The notes: generated by a model from the sequence alone, not told the origin. A DNA stretch of 64,000 nucleotides from Synchiropus splendidus (GCF_027744825.2 NC_071334.1:7758437-7822436); one strand, 5' to 3'. Shown: positions 24,372-37,222, numbered from the stretch's first letter. Numbers and translations are program-made.

Positions 24372-25940
24372 TATACCTTCTGTGCAAAAAGGAGCTTGAA
24401 CACACGTGCCCCACAAACTTTTTAGAGAAAGATTTATGCTGAAGTGCTGTCAAGGACTGGACGATTTGTACTGAATAGCAAATTATTTTGACAGATTTGT
24501 TTTCTGCATTATTCACACACAACACACAATTCTCTGATTAGATTGGGTTCCACCTTAATATAGATTACAATGCATCGACTCCAGAAGGGAGTCAGACGAT
24601 GGCACGTTAAGTCCACCCACTAAATATGTATGTATTCCATTGTGTGGCAGACGTCAGCTCGCGGTGTTGCATATTGATAATAGATTAAAATATGAATCTC
24701 AATTGCACTAAAGCTCAGTTTACTCGTGATTAATGGTAACTTTTTTGTATCTGTTCTAAATGTAATTTAAAGGAAGATGTGAGCAACACAAGAGCGGCCA
24801 ATAATGGTTTCCTCATGCAAGCATTTGTTTACTCCAACAACCCAGCATTACAGATTCTACCAAGAACGTTCTTTAGAATAACCCCAGAGACACTCAAGAA
24901 CACGCTAACAGCATAGTATTGTAAGCATTATTGGGACACTACGCTCAGCTTTCTGAGGAAATGGCTTATTTAACATTTGCGACTGACATGGAGCGACCTG
25001 TTTCAGCGACTTGTTTATTTACTGTCATGTATTTGACTTGTTGGTCAGTTGATTGTTTAGATTTCAATGAAATTAGCATCTGAATTAATGTTAATTAAAC
25101 GCCTCACCTGAGCTTTTTATTTTATCTCTGGCATGACCCAACCACAGCCACAAGCAACTGACATCAAAGGCGTGTAAGACTATGGAAGTCCTCTGATGTG
25201 ACCATAATCATAGAATATGACGTTTTTTCATTGGCATCCCAAGAAATAAAAGGTGAATTTGGTTCTGACTGGGGTCACAGGTTCTCTCTGGATAAATCCT
25301 GAAGTGTTGCTTACACAGAGGAGAAGTGATGAAGGGATGGGAATAGAAATGCGCAGCTGAATAATTGTGAATGACTTTCACTAAATTTTACGATTAAACA
25401 AGGAAGCTGTGCTCACAAGGATAAGATGAGGTCACTGTGTTCTGAAACCAGCAGGAAAACATGGAGCTGGTGACTCTGAATGTCAGGAAGAGGAATCAGC
25501 AGAGCATGTTTGTATGGTGGTAAATATGAGATGCATCAACTTTGAACCTTACAGTGCATCAAACTACAGATCTCTCCCAATCACTCGTTTCATACATTTA
25601 TGAAATGGAGCATTGGGATTGTAATACTCACGTTTGTCCAGGAGGGGGCAACACGCCTGTATCTTCTTGATGTCGAGGAGCTCAATGGACGAGTGGAGCT
25701 CCGTTACGGACGGTGGATTGCGAGGCAAAACAAAGAAGGAGCTGACGGGAGGAAAGAGCTGACTATACTAGCAGGTACGGGAAAGTCCGAGTCAAAATAA
25801 TTCGAATACTCAGAAAGGAAGCCGAACGTGTCAATCTAAACCCTGTTGATTACACTATGTAAACAGTTAAACAAAGCTCTGCTTGCGGAAAACATTGGTG
25901 AAAAAGTGAATGTGGAGTGCCGGAGGAGCACTAGGTTGCT
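24372..25940. other. Gene E 3' flank, no gene
   Basis: 24540-24610 is related to 29550-29610 after gene F (shared AAGGGAGTCAG), again showing duplication of 3' flanks. No other exon or repeat was recognised. An open frame at 25600-25800 has no recognisable family. Confidence 0.45.
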
Positions 25941-25944
25941 CAGA

Positions 25945-26200
25945 GAGTGGAAATACCATGTGTTATCAGACATGCCAGGCCCATCAATCTTCCTTCATGC
26001 AGAACTTCTCCGGTCCTGTTGTCGGGTTCACCTGTCACTCATCCTTGCCACTAGGGGACGCTGTTACCAATAATCCTTCTTATTCTTACCTCTAACCCCA
26101 GCGGCGAATAAGCTGCTGCTACTTCCGTACGGACGCGATGTCAGCTTCAAACTTGATGGTCGGACTAAGATTGTGTCATTCTCGGAGGCACATTTGATGT
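25945..26200 (+). repeat. Shared upstream block of genes B, D, E, F (copy F)
   Basis: Begins AGTGGAAATACCATG, matching copy B at about 7855, and contains a diverged form of the core (CCACTAGGGGACGCTGTTACC). Confidence 0.65.
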
Positions 26201-26432
26201 GAAGGAGTGTCTCTTTTGTCGTCAACGATTTAGTGTAAAATGCGACTGTTGTTTTTCTCCGCGGTCCGTAGAAGACTCTTAGAACACGGAAGGAGCCTCG
26301 CGTCCCTTTGTTCTCCTGTGGTCGGTGAAGATGTCCAGAGTTCGCTGCTGCCGACGATCATCAGCTGCTGAGTTGACATGACATATTCATCGGGTATAAA
26401 CGAGAGAGGGAACGAAAGAGTGTCCCGCTGAG

Positions 26433-26451
26433 ATGGAGACCGAGGAAGCGG

Positions 26452-26535
<84 letters not shown>

Positions 26536-29254
26536 GAAGTAACACTGTGTCACTCTCAATAAGCCACACTGCGTCCAGATATGAAGCCGAAGCCAAACTT
26601 CCCTCTGACCTTTGTTTGTCTCTATATTCTATTGAACTATTGCAGTGATTGACCGTGCTGTCAAACTTTCATGCCAATTGATCAAATGTTTGTCCGAACA
26701 GACGCCATGTTTTCGTAATATGAGTCATTATTTACATTAAAATAAAACTGTGGGGAACATGGATTGTGACACCTCTGTTCACAGCACCAGGAATCAGGAG
26801 GGACCAGCCACTGAATATTGTTGGAACCTCCGAAGAAGAAACAAAAGGGATGGACAACATGGGATACACACACGTTAAATCAGGTAGGAATATTGTTCAG
26901 CATCTGGTTGACCTAATTCTAGTGCAAAACTGCTGACAAAGCAGCGAAACACAGGGAAAACAAAAGTAGTCTGTCTAGTCTAACAAGAGTCATAGTTACA
27001 GAGTCATGTAACAGTGATGAACCACTTTATATGTTGTTCTTCTGGGAAACATTTTCAGTCACAAGATGAGGAATCATCATTGAAGCGATGATGGAAATAA
27101 ATATGGAAACACCTTCTCTCAGTTTGAAATGAAATAGTTTGTCGTCACACAAACAACACGTATTGATGGTGACTCAGTAACTCAATGAAATTATCAAGTC
27201 AAAAGGCAAATAGTTCAAGATTTTTTTTGTAAATCGGAGCGGCTAAGATTCAGGTCTTGGTAAGCTTGTTGATAAAAAAAAAACCCATCACAGTCGTAGT
27301 TTAAAATATATTTCTAATACAAGACACTCTTAATAATGATCGTAGTCGACTCCCAATCTGTGGATCAAGGTTGGTTTTGTTCGAGCCAGCGGTCCAAATA
27401 CATTTCTGTCACGGTTGTCTGCCATGGATCACATCAACACACACATAATGTCCCTCCCACTGCGCTGCCGCCTCCACAAAACACAAGGGTGAAAATAGTT
27501 GGGAATTCAACTGACATCTGCTGCGGTACTGGTGGTGTCCCCCTCTGCTGGTTCACTGATCACTGTCAAACTGTCTCTCAGGCAGCGCTAAGGCTACATG
27601 ATGCCAGTTTGGTTCCATCAACACATTCTCATTCGATCAATGTCTTTGGGAAATCATCAATCATGTAAATGATAAACAAACATTTTAGGAGAGAATTGTG
27701 GAAATATTTTTATCACACCAGAAAAAAAAGTTATAATAATATAATTATAATACACTACTGTATGAAAATTGGATCCATGAAGTGGAAACTCCATAAAGGT
27801 CCTCCCACAAAGTAATTTCTATTCAACGCCTCCGACTTCAAATGTGACATGGAGCTTTGTTCCGCTAGCAGCTGCAGTGTTCCTGCCATTCTGTAGCTAT
27901 GGTCTTTTTCTTTTGCCATCATAATCTTGTGGGACAGAATCAACGTTATCAGGTTGACATAATATCAACATAATGTTTTCTCTTGTCTGGAATTATGTTA
28001 AAGAACATGCCAGATTATATATTTCACATGTTCTTAAATGACTTGCTGGAAAATATGGTATATACTGATTCTAAATGGCCTCTCTAATCATGTCCTTTTC
28101 TTTTAATAGAAGCAGACAGAGATGATTTTGGTGGAACAGAACCAGCTGACGACTTGGATACACCTCTCCAGCCTGACCACCAGAGGTCACTGTCTAGTGA
28201 ATCGGACACTGATGACAGTGACGACTGGGGAGAAACCAGCAAGACTCTGTCTGATTCCAACACTGTTGAGGATCCAAACATTGATGTGAAAGAGGAGGCT
28301 GATGATGCGGATAACAAATTACTGGTATGCTCTGGTTGTGGGAAGAAATGCTCCTCAAATGCTGAACTGACTGGACACAAGAAATCCTGCTGTGGGCCTT
28401 TCACTTGTTCGCTTTGTGGGAATCGTTTTGACAAGAGAAAAGAACTATGGAACCATATGAGACTTCACAGTGCAGCAAAACCTTTTATCTGCTCCCAATG
28501 TGGAAAATGTTTTTCACATAAAGGGAACCTGAAGAGTCACAAGCAAATTCACAGTGGAGAAAAACCTTTTGGTTGCTCTGAATGTGGGAGTTGTTTTACA
28601 TTCAAAAAAGGCCTGATTGACCACATGAAGCGCCACACAGGGGAGAAGCCTTTCATCTGCTCCCAGTGTGGAAAATGTTTTTCTCTGAAAAGCAACTTGA
28701 AAAATCACAAGAAAATTCACACTGGAGAAAAACCTTTCATTTGCTCTCAGTGTGGGTCTTGTTTTAGGAGCAAAAGAAGCGTGATTGATCACATGACTCA
28801 TCACACTGGAGAAAAACCTTTCATCTGCTCCCAATGTGGAAAGTGTTTTTCTCAGAAAAGCAGTCTGAAGAATCACATGAAGGTCCACACAGGAGAAAAA
28901 CCTTTTGTCTGCTCCCAGTGTGGAAAATGTTTTTCGCACAGTAGTGACGTGAAGAAACACATGAGAGTTCACACTGGTGAAAAACCTTTCAACTGCTGTC
29001 AGTGTGGGAAACATTTTTCACTGAGCAGCAACCTAAAGGAGCACATGAGAATTCACAGTGGAGAAAAGTCCTTCATCTGCCCCGAGTGTGGGAGATGTTT
29101 TACTCAGAAAGGTGGCCTCACGCGTCACATGAGAATTCACACTGGTGAGAAACCTTTCATCTGCTCCCATTGTGGACAGTGCTTTACATTTTCAGCCTCT
29201 CTGAATAAGCACTTAAGAATTCACACTAGGAAAGAAACGTTAAACTGCTCCTAG
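26433..29254 (+). CDS. C2H2 zinc-finger protein F
   Basis: Proposed join: exon 1 at 26433-26451 (METEEA, donor GTACAC), exon 2 at 26785-26883 (99 nt), exon 3 at 28110-29254 (acceptor TTAATAG); 420 aa, the longest of the cluster. Acidic N-terminus SDTDDSDDWGET and VKEEADDADN. One C2HC-type finger and ten canonical fingers follow, with contact residues KKEN, HGNS, FKGD, LSNN, SRSD, QSSN, HSDK, LSNE, QGGR, FASK. The stop is a TAG in what was the CSQC of a further finger (CS-stop-CEKC), so the array has been shortened by one nonsense change. Likely a nuclear DNA-binding protein of unknown target, belonging with D and E by promoter block, exon 2 length and finger order. Confidence 0.87.
26453..26534 (+). 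repeat. (CA)n at exon 1 donor of gene F
   Basis: A CA run of about 80 nt that begins with the intron sequence GTACACAC. Confidence 0.9.
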
Positions 29255-30700
29255 TGTGAGAAATGTCAGATACTACACATCTAAATTGAACTCCGGAGAA
29301 AAGCATGTCTTCGACACTATGTGTGATATGCCATCTGTGCAAAAAAAGGAAGCTGAACATGCATGTGATCCACATGTTGGCTGACTTTATAGAAAGATTC
29401 ATGTTGAATTGCCTCCGAGGACGATTTCGGTGGTGGGCAATCGAATTGCAATTTTTTTGTGAATGTTGTGATTTTTGCTCAGATTTTTCTTCACGAGGGA
29501 AAGTTCTTTTCTGCATTATACACTACGCACAAGCATGTGTACCGATTTGGTTCCATGTTAATATGGAGTACTGTGGATCGCTCCCGAAGGGAGTCAGTCG
29601 ATGGAAAACTGAACAGATTCGGTCAGTTTTTGAAGTTCACCACACTCTATGTGAACTTTGAGACGCTCTTTACATCGAAGCATCACCACGATGATGAGAC
29701 CTGCACATTTTGACAACACGCAATCTCCTAGCGTGTCACACATCAACTGTCTCAGGCGGACTTCTGCATTGAATCGTGTTGCAGGGGTCAGCTCACGGTG
29801 TTGCATGTAGACGCATTAGATGGTTTTTTTAGGTTAACCTTTTCATGCTTTTTTGGGAATGACTTGTCTTCCTTATCATCTTTTTTATTTTCAGTTTCTG
29901 TTGGGTTTTTTTTTCATCTTCAAGCTAATAGAGATGATGGTGCCTCTCATTGCTGCTTTCCGTGCGTCCCATAATACTGATGGTGACATATTTCCATCAT
30001 CATTGATCACCAGATCTTCATTTTTCAAGTTAATTTGTCATATCTCCACTAAGTACATTCTCCAGTGTTATTATGATTGTCTTGGCCCAGATTAAGTTGA
30101 AGGATAATGGCTGCATTTGAAATAGGGATCAGTTCTGTTATTTTCACCACCCTATATGAGTCTTTTGACTCACAGAACAAATGAATTCTTGAATGTTCTT
30201 GAGACATGGATTTTAAGGCCTTTTCATTTGGGTGTCTGCATGCCAACAAGACCCCACTTGCTTCATTGACTCTATCAATTTTTTTCATGTTCTCCTGGAG
30301 GTTTCATTGCAGTTGGATCTCTATTTTATTTAGTTTTAGTTAGTTTATTTATGACAGTTGTCTCTTCCCATCAAATAGGTGCCTTCACCTTCATCAGCCG
30401 GTAGATGAGGCAAAGAACTTGTACCCACTCACATACTTTAAATGATCGGTTTTTGAAAGGTCTGTCCCTTCATCCATAACTAATGTAATTAAAACTACTT
30501 ACCAATGTTTGCATGTGTTAATTTAATATTTTGTCTTCTGCTTTGTCTCTGACATTAAATGAAACAATAAACTGAAAACAGCAACAAAAAAGACGTGATT
30601 GCCACCAAACAATCGACTTCATTTACTCTCTAGAACCGATCTGTTTGTGTTTACACGTCTTTGCGTTTTTTGAGCGATTTAATACGATTGTGATTTTATT
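29255..30700. other. Gene F 3' flank, no gene
   Basis: The first 30 nt are remnant finger sequence. AATAAA sites occur late (about 30563). Open frames on both strands show no known domain. Confidence 0.45.
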
Positions 30701-30748
30701 AGTTTTTCCTACTATGGGCCACCGTAGAAAAGACAGGCACCGCCCTCT

Positions 30749-30758
30749 CCGCCATTTT
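30749..30758 (+). promoter_or_regulatory. YY1-like element upstream of gene G
   Basis: CCGCCATTTT about 200 nt before the gene G start codon. The preceding GGGCCACCGTAGAAAA context is also shared with gene C. Confidence 0.5.
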
Positions 30759-30955
30759 CTTTCCCTCGAACCACTGAAGCGGACTCGCGTTCTTTTGTTC
30801 TCCTCTGGTGGATATAACCGCGCAGACTGCAGAATTCCAAAGGTTCCTTCACGCAGCTGTTGATAGCTGCTGCGGACGATCACCTGCTGCCGACTTGTCA
30901 CCACGCATTTATTGGCTATTGACGAGAGACGGAACGAAAGAGAGTCCTGCTGGAG

Positions 30956-33900
30956 ATGGAGACCGAGAGAGCAGGTACACACACAGAGAGAGACTCTCAT
31001 GACTACATTAAACATCTATACTTGTCTCCCAAGATTTAATACTGGTCGGTTTTTTTCCCCACATTTTGATGTAGTGACGTCATATCCGTGTCTAGGTTGA
31101 CCGTGATCAGTTACGTTGTCTGGGTATTTGGCAGATACAGACGTTATTAAATCTAAAACAATAACGTTCTGGGACCCAATTCCTCCATCTGTCGAGCTTC
31201 AACTGTTTGATCTCCTGGCTGCAGCTGCATTTCATTAAAATAAACAACTCGAACTGCGTGTTACACATCGGGAAACCCGCACATCTCAGGCGACACATCA
31301 GCTAACAACGGATCACAAATGTATGTTCCGTGTGTGAGATCATTATTTTTTACCCTTGTTTTTCACTCCGCACTCAAATGGAACTATCCATGTACGGTGG
31401 GTAAACTGTTAAACCATCTAAACCCTCTGGTTCCAGCAATGACGAACGGGTACTGTGAGATCCTCTGAGAAATATACACCTCCTTTTTTTTTAACTGGCC
31501 AAATGACTGCATGTCTTCCACCAGAAAATCTGATCTTTTATGCTACAATAGTGTCCTTTATTAGAGAGTTGTTTACTTAATATTTACCAGATCAATTTTG
31601 ATTTTTTTCCTCGGCTGCTGTCCTGTCTGGATGACCCACTGGACTCTAAACTGGTCTGCTGAGTTAAAAATAAAACTGCGGCATATTTTTAGCACCTTGG
31701 AATTTCATGCAGCAGTGCCATGCATCGCTAGGTGATGCTATCATTGACTTGAATTCTAGCGGATCAGCTGCCAGCACTTGGGCAGGAGAATGGGTTGCCC
31801 TGGGTGCTGATGGTGCTGCAGTGGACCTGGGCAGCAACAGGAGAGTCACAGCCCTTCTATGAAGAGAAGCAAGGGGTTTCATCGCTCCTTTTACAGTACA
31901 GTACAGTACAGTTTGAAAATGATCAAAAAGTGTGTCTTTTTTATGATGATGTTCCCTGTGTAGTGTTCCTGGCTGACAGTGTGTAGTGAGCACTTGTTAC
32001 AGAGCTCCTCTCAAGGGCGGAGACCCTTGATGCTATGTGACACAATACTGTGTCACATAGCATAGCAAAACTGCTTTTTCAGTAATGAGTCACTGGGCGT
32101 TGCTATTTTTCCATTGTTGGGAAGTGAAATATTGACATTTGCTTTCCTCGACTGCGTCTTTCGGTCATTTGCAACACGCCAGTCACATTTTCAGCACGTG
32201 GGCAGTTCATGTGTCGAGCTGCCGGCTACATGGCAGTATATAACAGAGGAGTGGGGAGAGAGATGCACGTTTTTGTAGCTGGAAATACAGCCACTAATTT
32301 AAGTTAGTTAGTCTTAGTCATGTGTGGATGAAGGACCACCAGATCAAGACCCTGTTATGGCCTGCTCAATCTCCAGACCTGAACCCCATTGAAAACCTCT
32401 AGAATGTGATGAAGAGGAAGCTGGATGGTTGCAAGCCATCAAACAAAGCTGAGCAACTTGAATTCTTGCACCAGGAGTGGAATAAAGAACAATGTAAAAG
32501 TGGGTTATTCCACCAAATATTGATTCCTGAACTCTTGCCAAGTTAAAACATGACTATTGTGATGTTCTTGTTTTCTTTGCATACATAGATCTTTTTTTAG
32601 TTATTTTGACCATTTGTCATTTTCTGCAAATTAATACTTTGAATGCCAATATTTTTATTTAGAATTTGGAAGAAATATTGTCAGTAGATTATAAAATGAA
32701 ACAGAAATGTCCATTTTACTTAAACACATGTAAATAGTAAAGTCAGAAATACTGACAATTTTGCAATGGTCTCTTCTTTATAAAACACTACCTCCATCCC
32801 CGTGGTTTGAATATAAATCAGCTCCAGTATGTACTGCTCGGGACTGTGATGGCAAATGGCACATGGTACAGTCTTCACCAGAGTGAATATTCCTCTTCAT
32901 AGTCGAATCCACCCTCTGGCTCTCCGTTTTTCTCCTACTGCGTAACTGCAGCCGCCCTTGTCTCAGTGCCGTTTACTAACATAGAAACACACCCACAGGT
33001 GTTGCTCAGATTAAAGTTACAGGTCTCCTCCATCTGCCTGTCTAAAATAGTAACTACACCGAGCTCCATTTTGCACCGTGGCCTGTTGAAATATGCCCCA
33101 TGTGGCTTGCTGCCTTTATTGATTTTGGAGACAGCATCAACACTGTTGTCTCCCCCCTCGCTCATGGTTATACGTTTCTCATGAGTCTGGGCCAGCTGAA
33201 GGTTTCCTCCTGACCAGTCGCAGCAGAGTGGGTGTGGTTAGGCAGAACAGCTTCCGGGAAACTAAGCCTTTGCGATGGACAGGGCTTGTGCACATTTTCT
33301 TTTGCAAATATTTGATGTCAGAGAGAGAGTGTTTTGAGAGTTTTGTGCAAACAGACACATCGCTACCTGTTCAATTGCGTCCCAACAGCATTTACATCGC
33401 TAGATTAGTTCCTCTTTAAACTTCGGAATGTTTCGTGAAGTTTCTGTAAATAAATGAAACTCAGGTGGAGCTTTATTTGTTGGAATCATTTTGAAGAGCA
33501 CTATTAACAAACTAGTTACAAACTGGAAATTTGTGCAGGTGGACAAATAAGCTTGTATTTTGTGCCCAGGGTTATTACCTTCTTATAATATTCAGTCTAG
33601 TAAGTTAGAATTTACAGCAAATAACCACATTGATGAATTTTTCTTCATATAATATATAAGAGGGACATTTAAAATTGTCATGAACTCACAGATAATCTCT
33701 CTATAATGCTCTTCAGTATGATGTTCTAAAATGTTTTCTTCGATATATCGATTCTAAATGGTCTGTGCATTACTTTACTTTAAACAGGAGCAGGTGGAGA
33801 TGATTCGAGTGGAACAGAAGCATCTGGCACCTTGGATACACCTCTTCATCCTGACCACCAGAGGTCACCGGGCTCTGAATCAGACACTGATGACAGTGAA

Positions 33901-34842
33901 GACTGGAGAGAAACCGTAAACACACAGTCAGATTCCAACTCAGTTGAGAATCCAAACTTTGATGTTAAAGAGGAGCCAGATGATGCTGATCACAAGTCAC
34001 TGATCTGCACTGGATGTGGAGAGAATTGCTTCTCAACGGCTGAACTGACTAAACACATTAACTCGTGCCCTGGACCTTTCACTTGTTTGCTTTGTGGGAA
34101 TCGGTTTGAGAAGAGACAGAAACTGAGGGACCACATGAGAATTCACTCTGGAGAAAAACCTTTCATCTGCTCCATCTGCGGAAAATGTTTTTCGCATAAA
34201 GGCAACCTGAATGGTCACATGAGAGTTCATACTGGAGAAAAACCTTTCACCTGCCCCCAGTGTGGAAAATCTTTTTCACATAAAGGCCACCTGAATGGTC
34301 ACATGAGAGTTCATACTGGAGAAAAACCTTTCACCTGCTCACTGTGTGGAAAATGTTTTTCACGGAATGGTGCCCTGATTAGTCACAAGAGAGTTCACAC
34401 TGGCGAAAAACCTTTCATCTGCTCCGAGTGCGGGAAATGTTTTTCAGAGAAAGGCACCCTGAATTATCACATGAGAGTTCACACAGGTGAAAAACCTTTC
34501 ACCTGCTCCGAGTGTGGAAAAGAATTTTCACTGAAAGGTAGTCTGACCCTGCATATGAGAACTCACACTGGAGAAAAACCTTTCATCTGCTCTATATGTG
34601 GAAAAGGATTTTCACAAGATGGTAGCCTGAAGAGTCACATGAGAATTCACACTGGAGAAAAGCCTTTCATCTGCTCCCAGTGTGGCAAATGTTTTTCACT
34701 GAAAGGTGACCTTATGAAACACACGAGAGTTCACACTGGTGAAAAGCCTTTCAGCTGTTCTCAGTGTGGGAAATATTTTGCTCTAAAATGGAAGTTGAGT
34801 AGACACATGAAAACTCACATCAAAAAAACCTCTGTCACTTAA
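30956..34842 (+). CDS. C2H2 zinc-finger protein G
   Basis: Proposed join: exon 1 at 30956-30974 (METERA, donor GTACAC) and exon 3 at 33788-34842 (acceptor TAAACAG); 357 aa. The 2.8-kb intron holds a hairpin, a dispersed repeat and a Tc1 fragment; no exon 2 is seen. N-terminus [24 protein letters not shown] and [10 protein letters not shown]. One C2HC-type finger and nine canonical fingers follow, with contact residues KQKD, HGNG, HGHG, RGAS, EGTY, LGSL, QGSS, LGDK, LWKR. All canonical fingers keep both Cys and both His, so this is among the best preserved members. The large distance between exon 1 and exon 3 leaves some doubt whether this exon 1 is the one used. Confidence 0.83.
32031..32062. 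repeat. Perfect 14-bp inverted repeat
   Basis: TGCTATGTGACACA, a 4-nt loop, then its exact complement. It is flanked by another short palindromic stretch (AAGGGCGGAGACCCTT). It may be part of a decayed transposon end or a hairpin in the gene G intron transcript. Confidence 0.7.
32097..32270 (+). repeat. Dispersed repeat, copy 1
   Basis: Matches the reverse complement of about 39785-39950 (shared ACACGCCAGTCAC and GGCAGT), over at least 150 nt. Family unknown; possibly an end of a hAT-like or LTR element. Confidence 0.55.
32320..32545 (+). mobile_element. Tc1-like transposase fragment
   Basis: Frame gives [14 protein letters not shown], an in-frame stop, then [17 protein letters not shown] and QEWNKEQ. 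This is the conserved C-terminal region of Tc1-family transposases. No terminal repeats were seen. Confidence 0.75.
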
Positions 34843-36180
34843 AGATTTAGGTTTAACCATCACCTGAAGAATCACGGGACACAACAATTGCACCGGTCAC
34901 TTTTTTTAACACCTATTAAATGAAAGTAACGCTGTAAAGGAAATGTCACTCATTACCGACAGCCGAACACGCCTTGAAACGTGACTTAAGCACATATTTC
35001 ACAGTTCATGTCACACATTGGCTTCATTGGATGTGAGCCCGAGTGTCCACTGCTTCGTAACCATGGATACAGTTTATGAAGAGAATGTACATGGTTTGAA
35101 TTCCTGTATGTAATGGTTTGTTCCTACTGTTGCTTTGTTTAGGTACAGATCCTTCATTCTTAAATCCATTTATATTCCTGATCATCTTTCTTTAGAACAA
35201 TAAGACTTCAGAATCATCTTTATTGCCAATGTCAGTGAGGATCCCAACAACTTTTATTTATTTATTTTTTTATCCTTTTGTGGGGCTTTTGTTCAAATAT
35301 TTAGCATCCCTGCATTTGTTTCAGTCAGACATGTTATGTGATGCCAGTTAGCTATGTTAGAGATTCACTGGTAGATATTTAGGTTATTTATTAGGTTTAT
35401 TTATTTATTTATTATTTATGATGGTGTTATTTTCATCATGGTTTCTCTCCCAAATGCCCCCACAGCTCTTCAAGCAGCACGAATGATTTGCTGCAGAATA
35501 ATTTATGTCCTTGTTATACTTCTAATTCTTTTTGGTTGTCATTCTTGGTTTTCTCTCTGGGGGACGCCATCAAGGAGCCCTCGGCCCTGAGCCAAAGAAG
35601 ACATCATCCTCCAGTTTGTAAGGTTGTGCCAGTCCAAAAGTAAACAGCTGATGCTCAGTGACCTGTCTGTCTTGCTTTATTCCCAACGAGAAGCGTCAAA
35701 AATGGAATCAGAATTCTAAAATAACCAAGTACCATTCCTTCTTCCAGCCATATGTTCTTCTTCTTTATTCATTAAGAATGAATGTAGAGGGTTTGATATG
35801 TTAAAAAAAAAGCTTTAATTTAAACACTTGTTGAGATATTTTCCACAAAATTATTCAAAGCTCCTTAAACATCCCGCTGGACTGGGTTGAAGTAAGGGCT
35901 GGACCAGCCGTCAGGAATCCCAGGAGTGTCAGAGTGGGCCAATCAGTTTTGTTGTTTTTTTGTCTGCGCTTTGCCTGACAAACTATTGGGCCTCCATTGC
36001 ATCACCAGTACCAGTCTTTGTGATACAGATGGGCTGCCATTAGAACTAGTGGGAACTGTGCCGACTGGTGGCAGAGACTATTGGCAATTAAAGAAGAAGG
36101 CTGATGCTGAGCGGGTCGCAGCATTTCTTGTCTCAGTGTCCCGGTCTAGAGGAGGTCAATTGGTAGAAATGGCAATAGAG
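34843..36180. other. Gene G 3' flank, no gene
   Basis: Contains short TTTATTTA-rich sequence (35390-35420) and the block 35480-35710 that resembles the gene B 3' flank. No exon or RNA gene recognised. Confidence 0.45.
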
Positions 36181-36252
36181 TGGAGATGCTGGGGATCGAT
36201 CCCAGGACCTCATACATGCTAAGCATGCGCTCTACCACTGAGCTACATCCCC
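36181..36252 (-). tRNA. tRNA-Ala (AGC)
   Basis: Complete 72-nt cloverleaf on minus with G3-U70, loop TTAGCAT and T loop ATCGATC (A54). The 3' flank CTCTATTGCCATTT has no oligo(T) of four or more; the same flank recurs at most A54 copies in this array. Confidence 0.82.
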
Positions 36253-36468
36253 CACTGGTTACACCTCCCCTCCCCCACAGCCTGTCCGTACGGAAGTGGC
36301 ATCAGTACTTCCTCACTAAAAGGGTCAGATGTAAGCATGAGCTGAATTGCTCGAAACGGAGCCCTCAGAGATTATTGATGTTAAAAATAGAAATTATGTC
36401 TACCTTATGTTGAGCGGGCAGCGGAGGTTCTCCTTTCAGATCCAGAGCAGGTAGGAATGACAATAGGG

Positions 36469-36540
36469 TGGAGATGCTGGGGATCGATCCCAGGACCGCA
36501 TGCATGCTAAGCATGCGCTCTACCACTGAGCTACATCCCC
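36469..36540 (-). tRNA. tRNA-Ala (AGC)
   Basis: Complete on minus, anticodon AGC, A54, G3-U70 present. The base after the anticodon stem is C where the others have A. No nearby Pol III terminator. Confidence 0.8.
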
Positions 36541-36823
36541 TGCACATTAATTTCCTGACACCAATCCATCGCCTTTGTGAGACGGAGGTAGTGGTCAAAG
36601 ATCAAAGCAAGCCCGACCCGAACCATCTCTCTGCCAGCAGCACATTCGGTTCTCTCACTGGCTTTGCTTAACTGCCTTCTTGAATGGGCCCCATGGTCAA
36701 TCCAGTGGTGATCTCCACATTCCCAGTGGCACCAGCCTGGTATGTGGTGACCCTCCTGACTCATGTGTCAGTGGCTTGATAAATAAAAAGAGTCTTAGCC
36801 ACAAAGGAAATAAACAGACATCA

Positions 36824-36889
36824 GGGGATGTAGTGATAGAGTGCGTGATTCACATGTCGAAGTCCTGGCTTAAATCCCTAGCATCTCCA
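36824..36889 (+). pseudogene. tRNA-Ala pseudogene
   Basis: Acceptor ends GGGGATG and CATCTCC are kept, but CTCAG of the D arm is deleted and the anticodon arm is scrambled (GTGATTCACATG). The upstream flank AGCCACAAAGGAAATAAAC is that of the plus-strand copies. Confidence 0.7.
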
Positions 36890-36934
36890 CTTTTATCTTA
36901 CTTTACCACTTTATCTTTATCTAGTTTAGTTGCG

Positions 36935-37123
36935 AGGCCTTTTTGAGTCCACTCTGATACTGGTGGACAGAGGAGTTCAGATGGTGTTGCACTTTGTGTC
37001 TGTGGATCTGGAGAAAGCCTGTGACAGAGTTCCTAGAGAGGAAGTGTGGTGCTGTGTGAGGAGGTCAGGAGCATCAGAGAAGTATATGAGGGTTGTGCAG
37101 AACATGTATGAGGACAGTGAAAC
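36935..37123 (+). mobile_element. RTE-type LINE RT fragment
   Basis: Frame encodes a piece of an RTE-clade reverse transcriptase (SVDLEKACDRVPREEVWCC ... RVVQNMYEDSE). It ends abruptly at an inverted tRNA-Ala fragment. Copies recur at 41105, 45700 and 46500. Confidence 0.7.
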
Positions 37124-37162
37124 AGGTCCTCATACATGCTGAGCATGTGCTCTACCACTCAG
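37124..37162 (-). pseudogene. tRNA-Ala fragment fused to LINE
   Basis: The anticodon and D arms of a tRNA-Ala on minus follow directly after the RTE fragment. The T arm and 3' acceptor strand are missing; the break is near tRNA nucleotide 49. Confidence 0.65.
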
Positions 37163-37175
37163 TGAGGACCAAACC

Positions 37176-37222
37176 CATGCTTTTCATGTATGAGGTCCTG
37201 GGTTTGATCCCCAGCATCTCCA
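37176..37222 (+). pseudogene. tRNA-Ala 3'-half fragment
   Basis: Contains an altered anticodon arm (CATGCTTTTCATGTATG), a complete T arm with TTTGATC loop and the 3' acceptor strand CATCTCCA. The 5' half is absent. Confidence 0.65.

Noticed and set aside
36965..37123. VDLEKACDRVP frame as a functional gene
   Set aside because: It is a short piece of an RTE reverse transcriptase, repeated several times with truncations.
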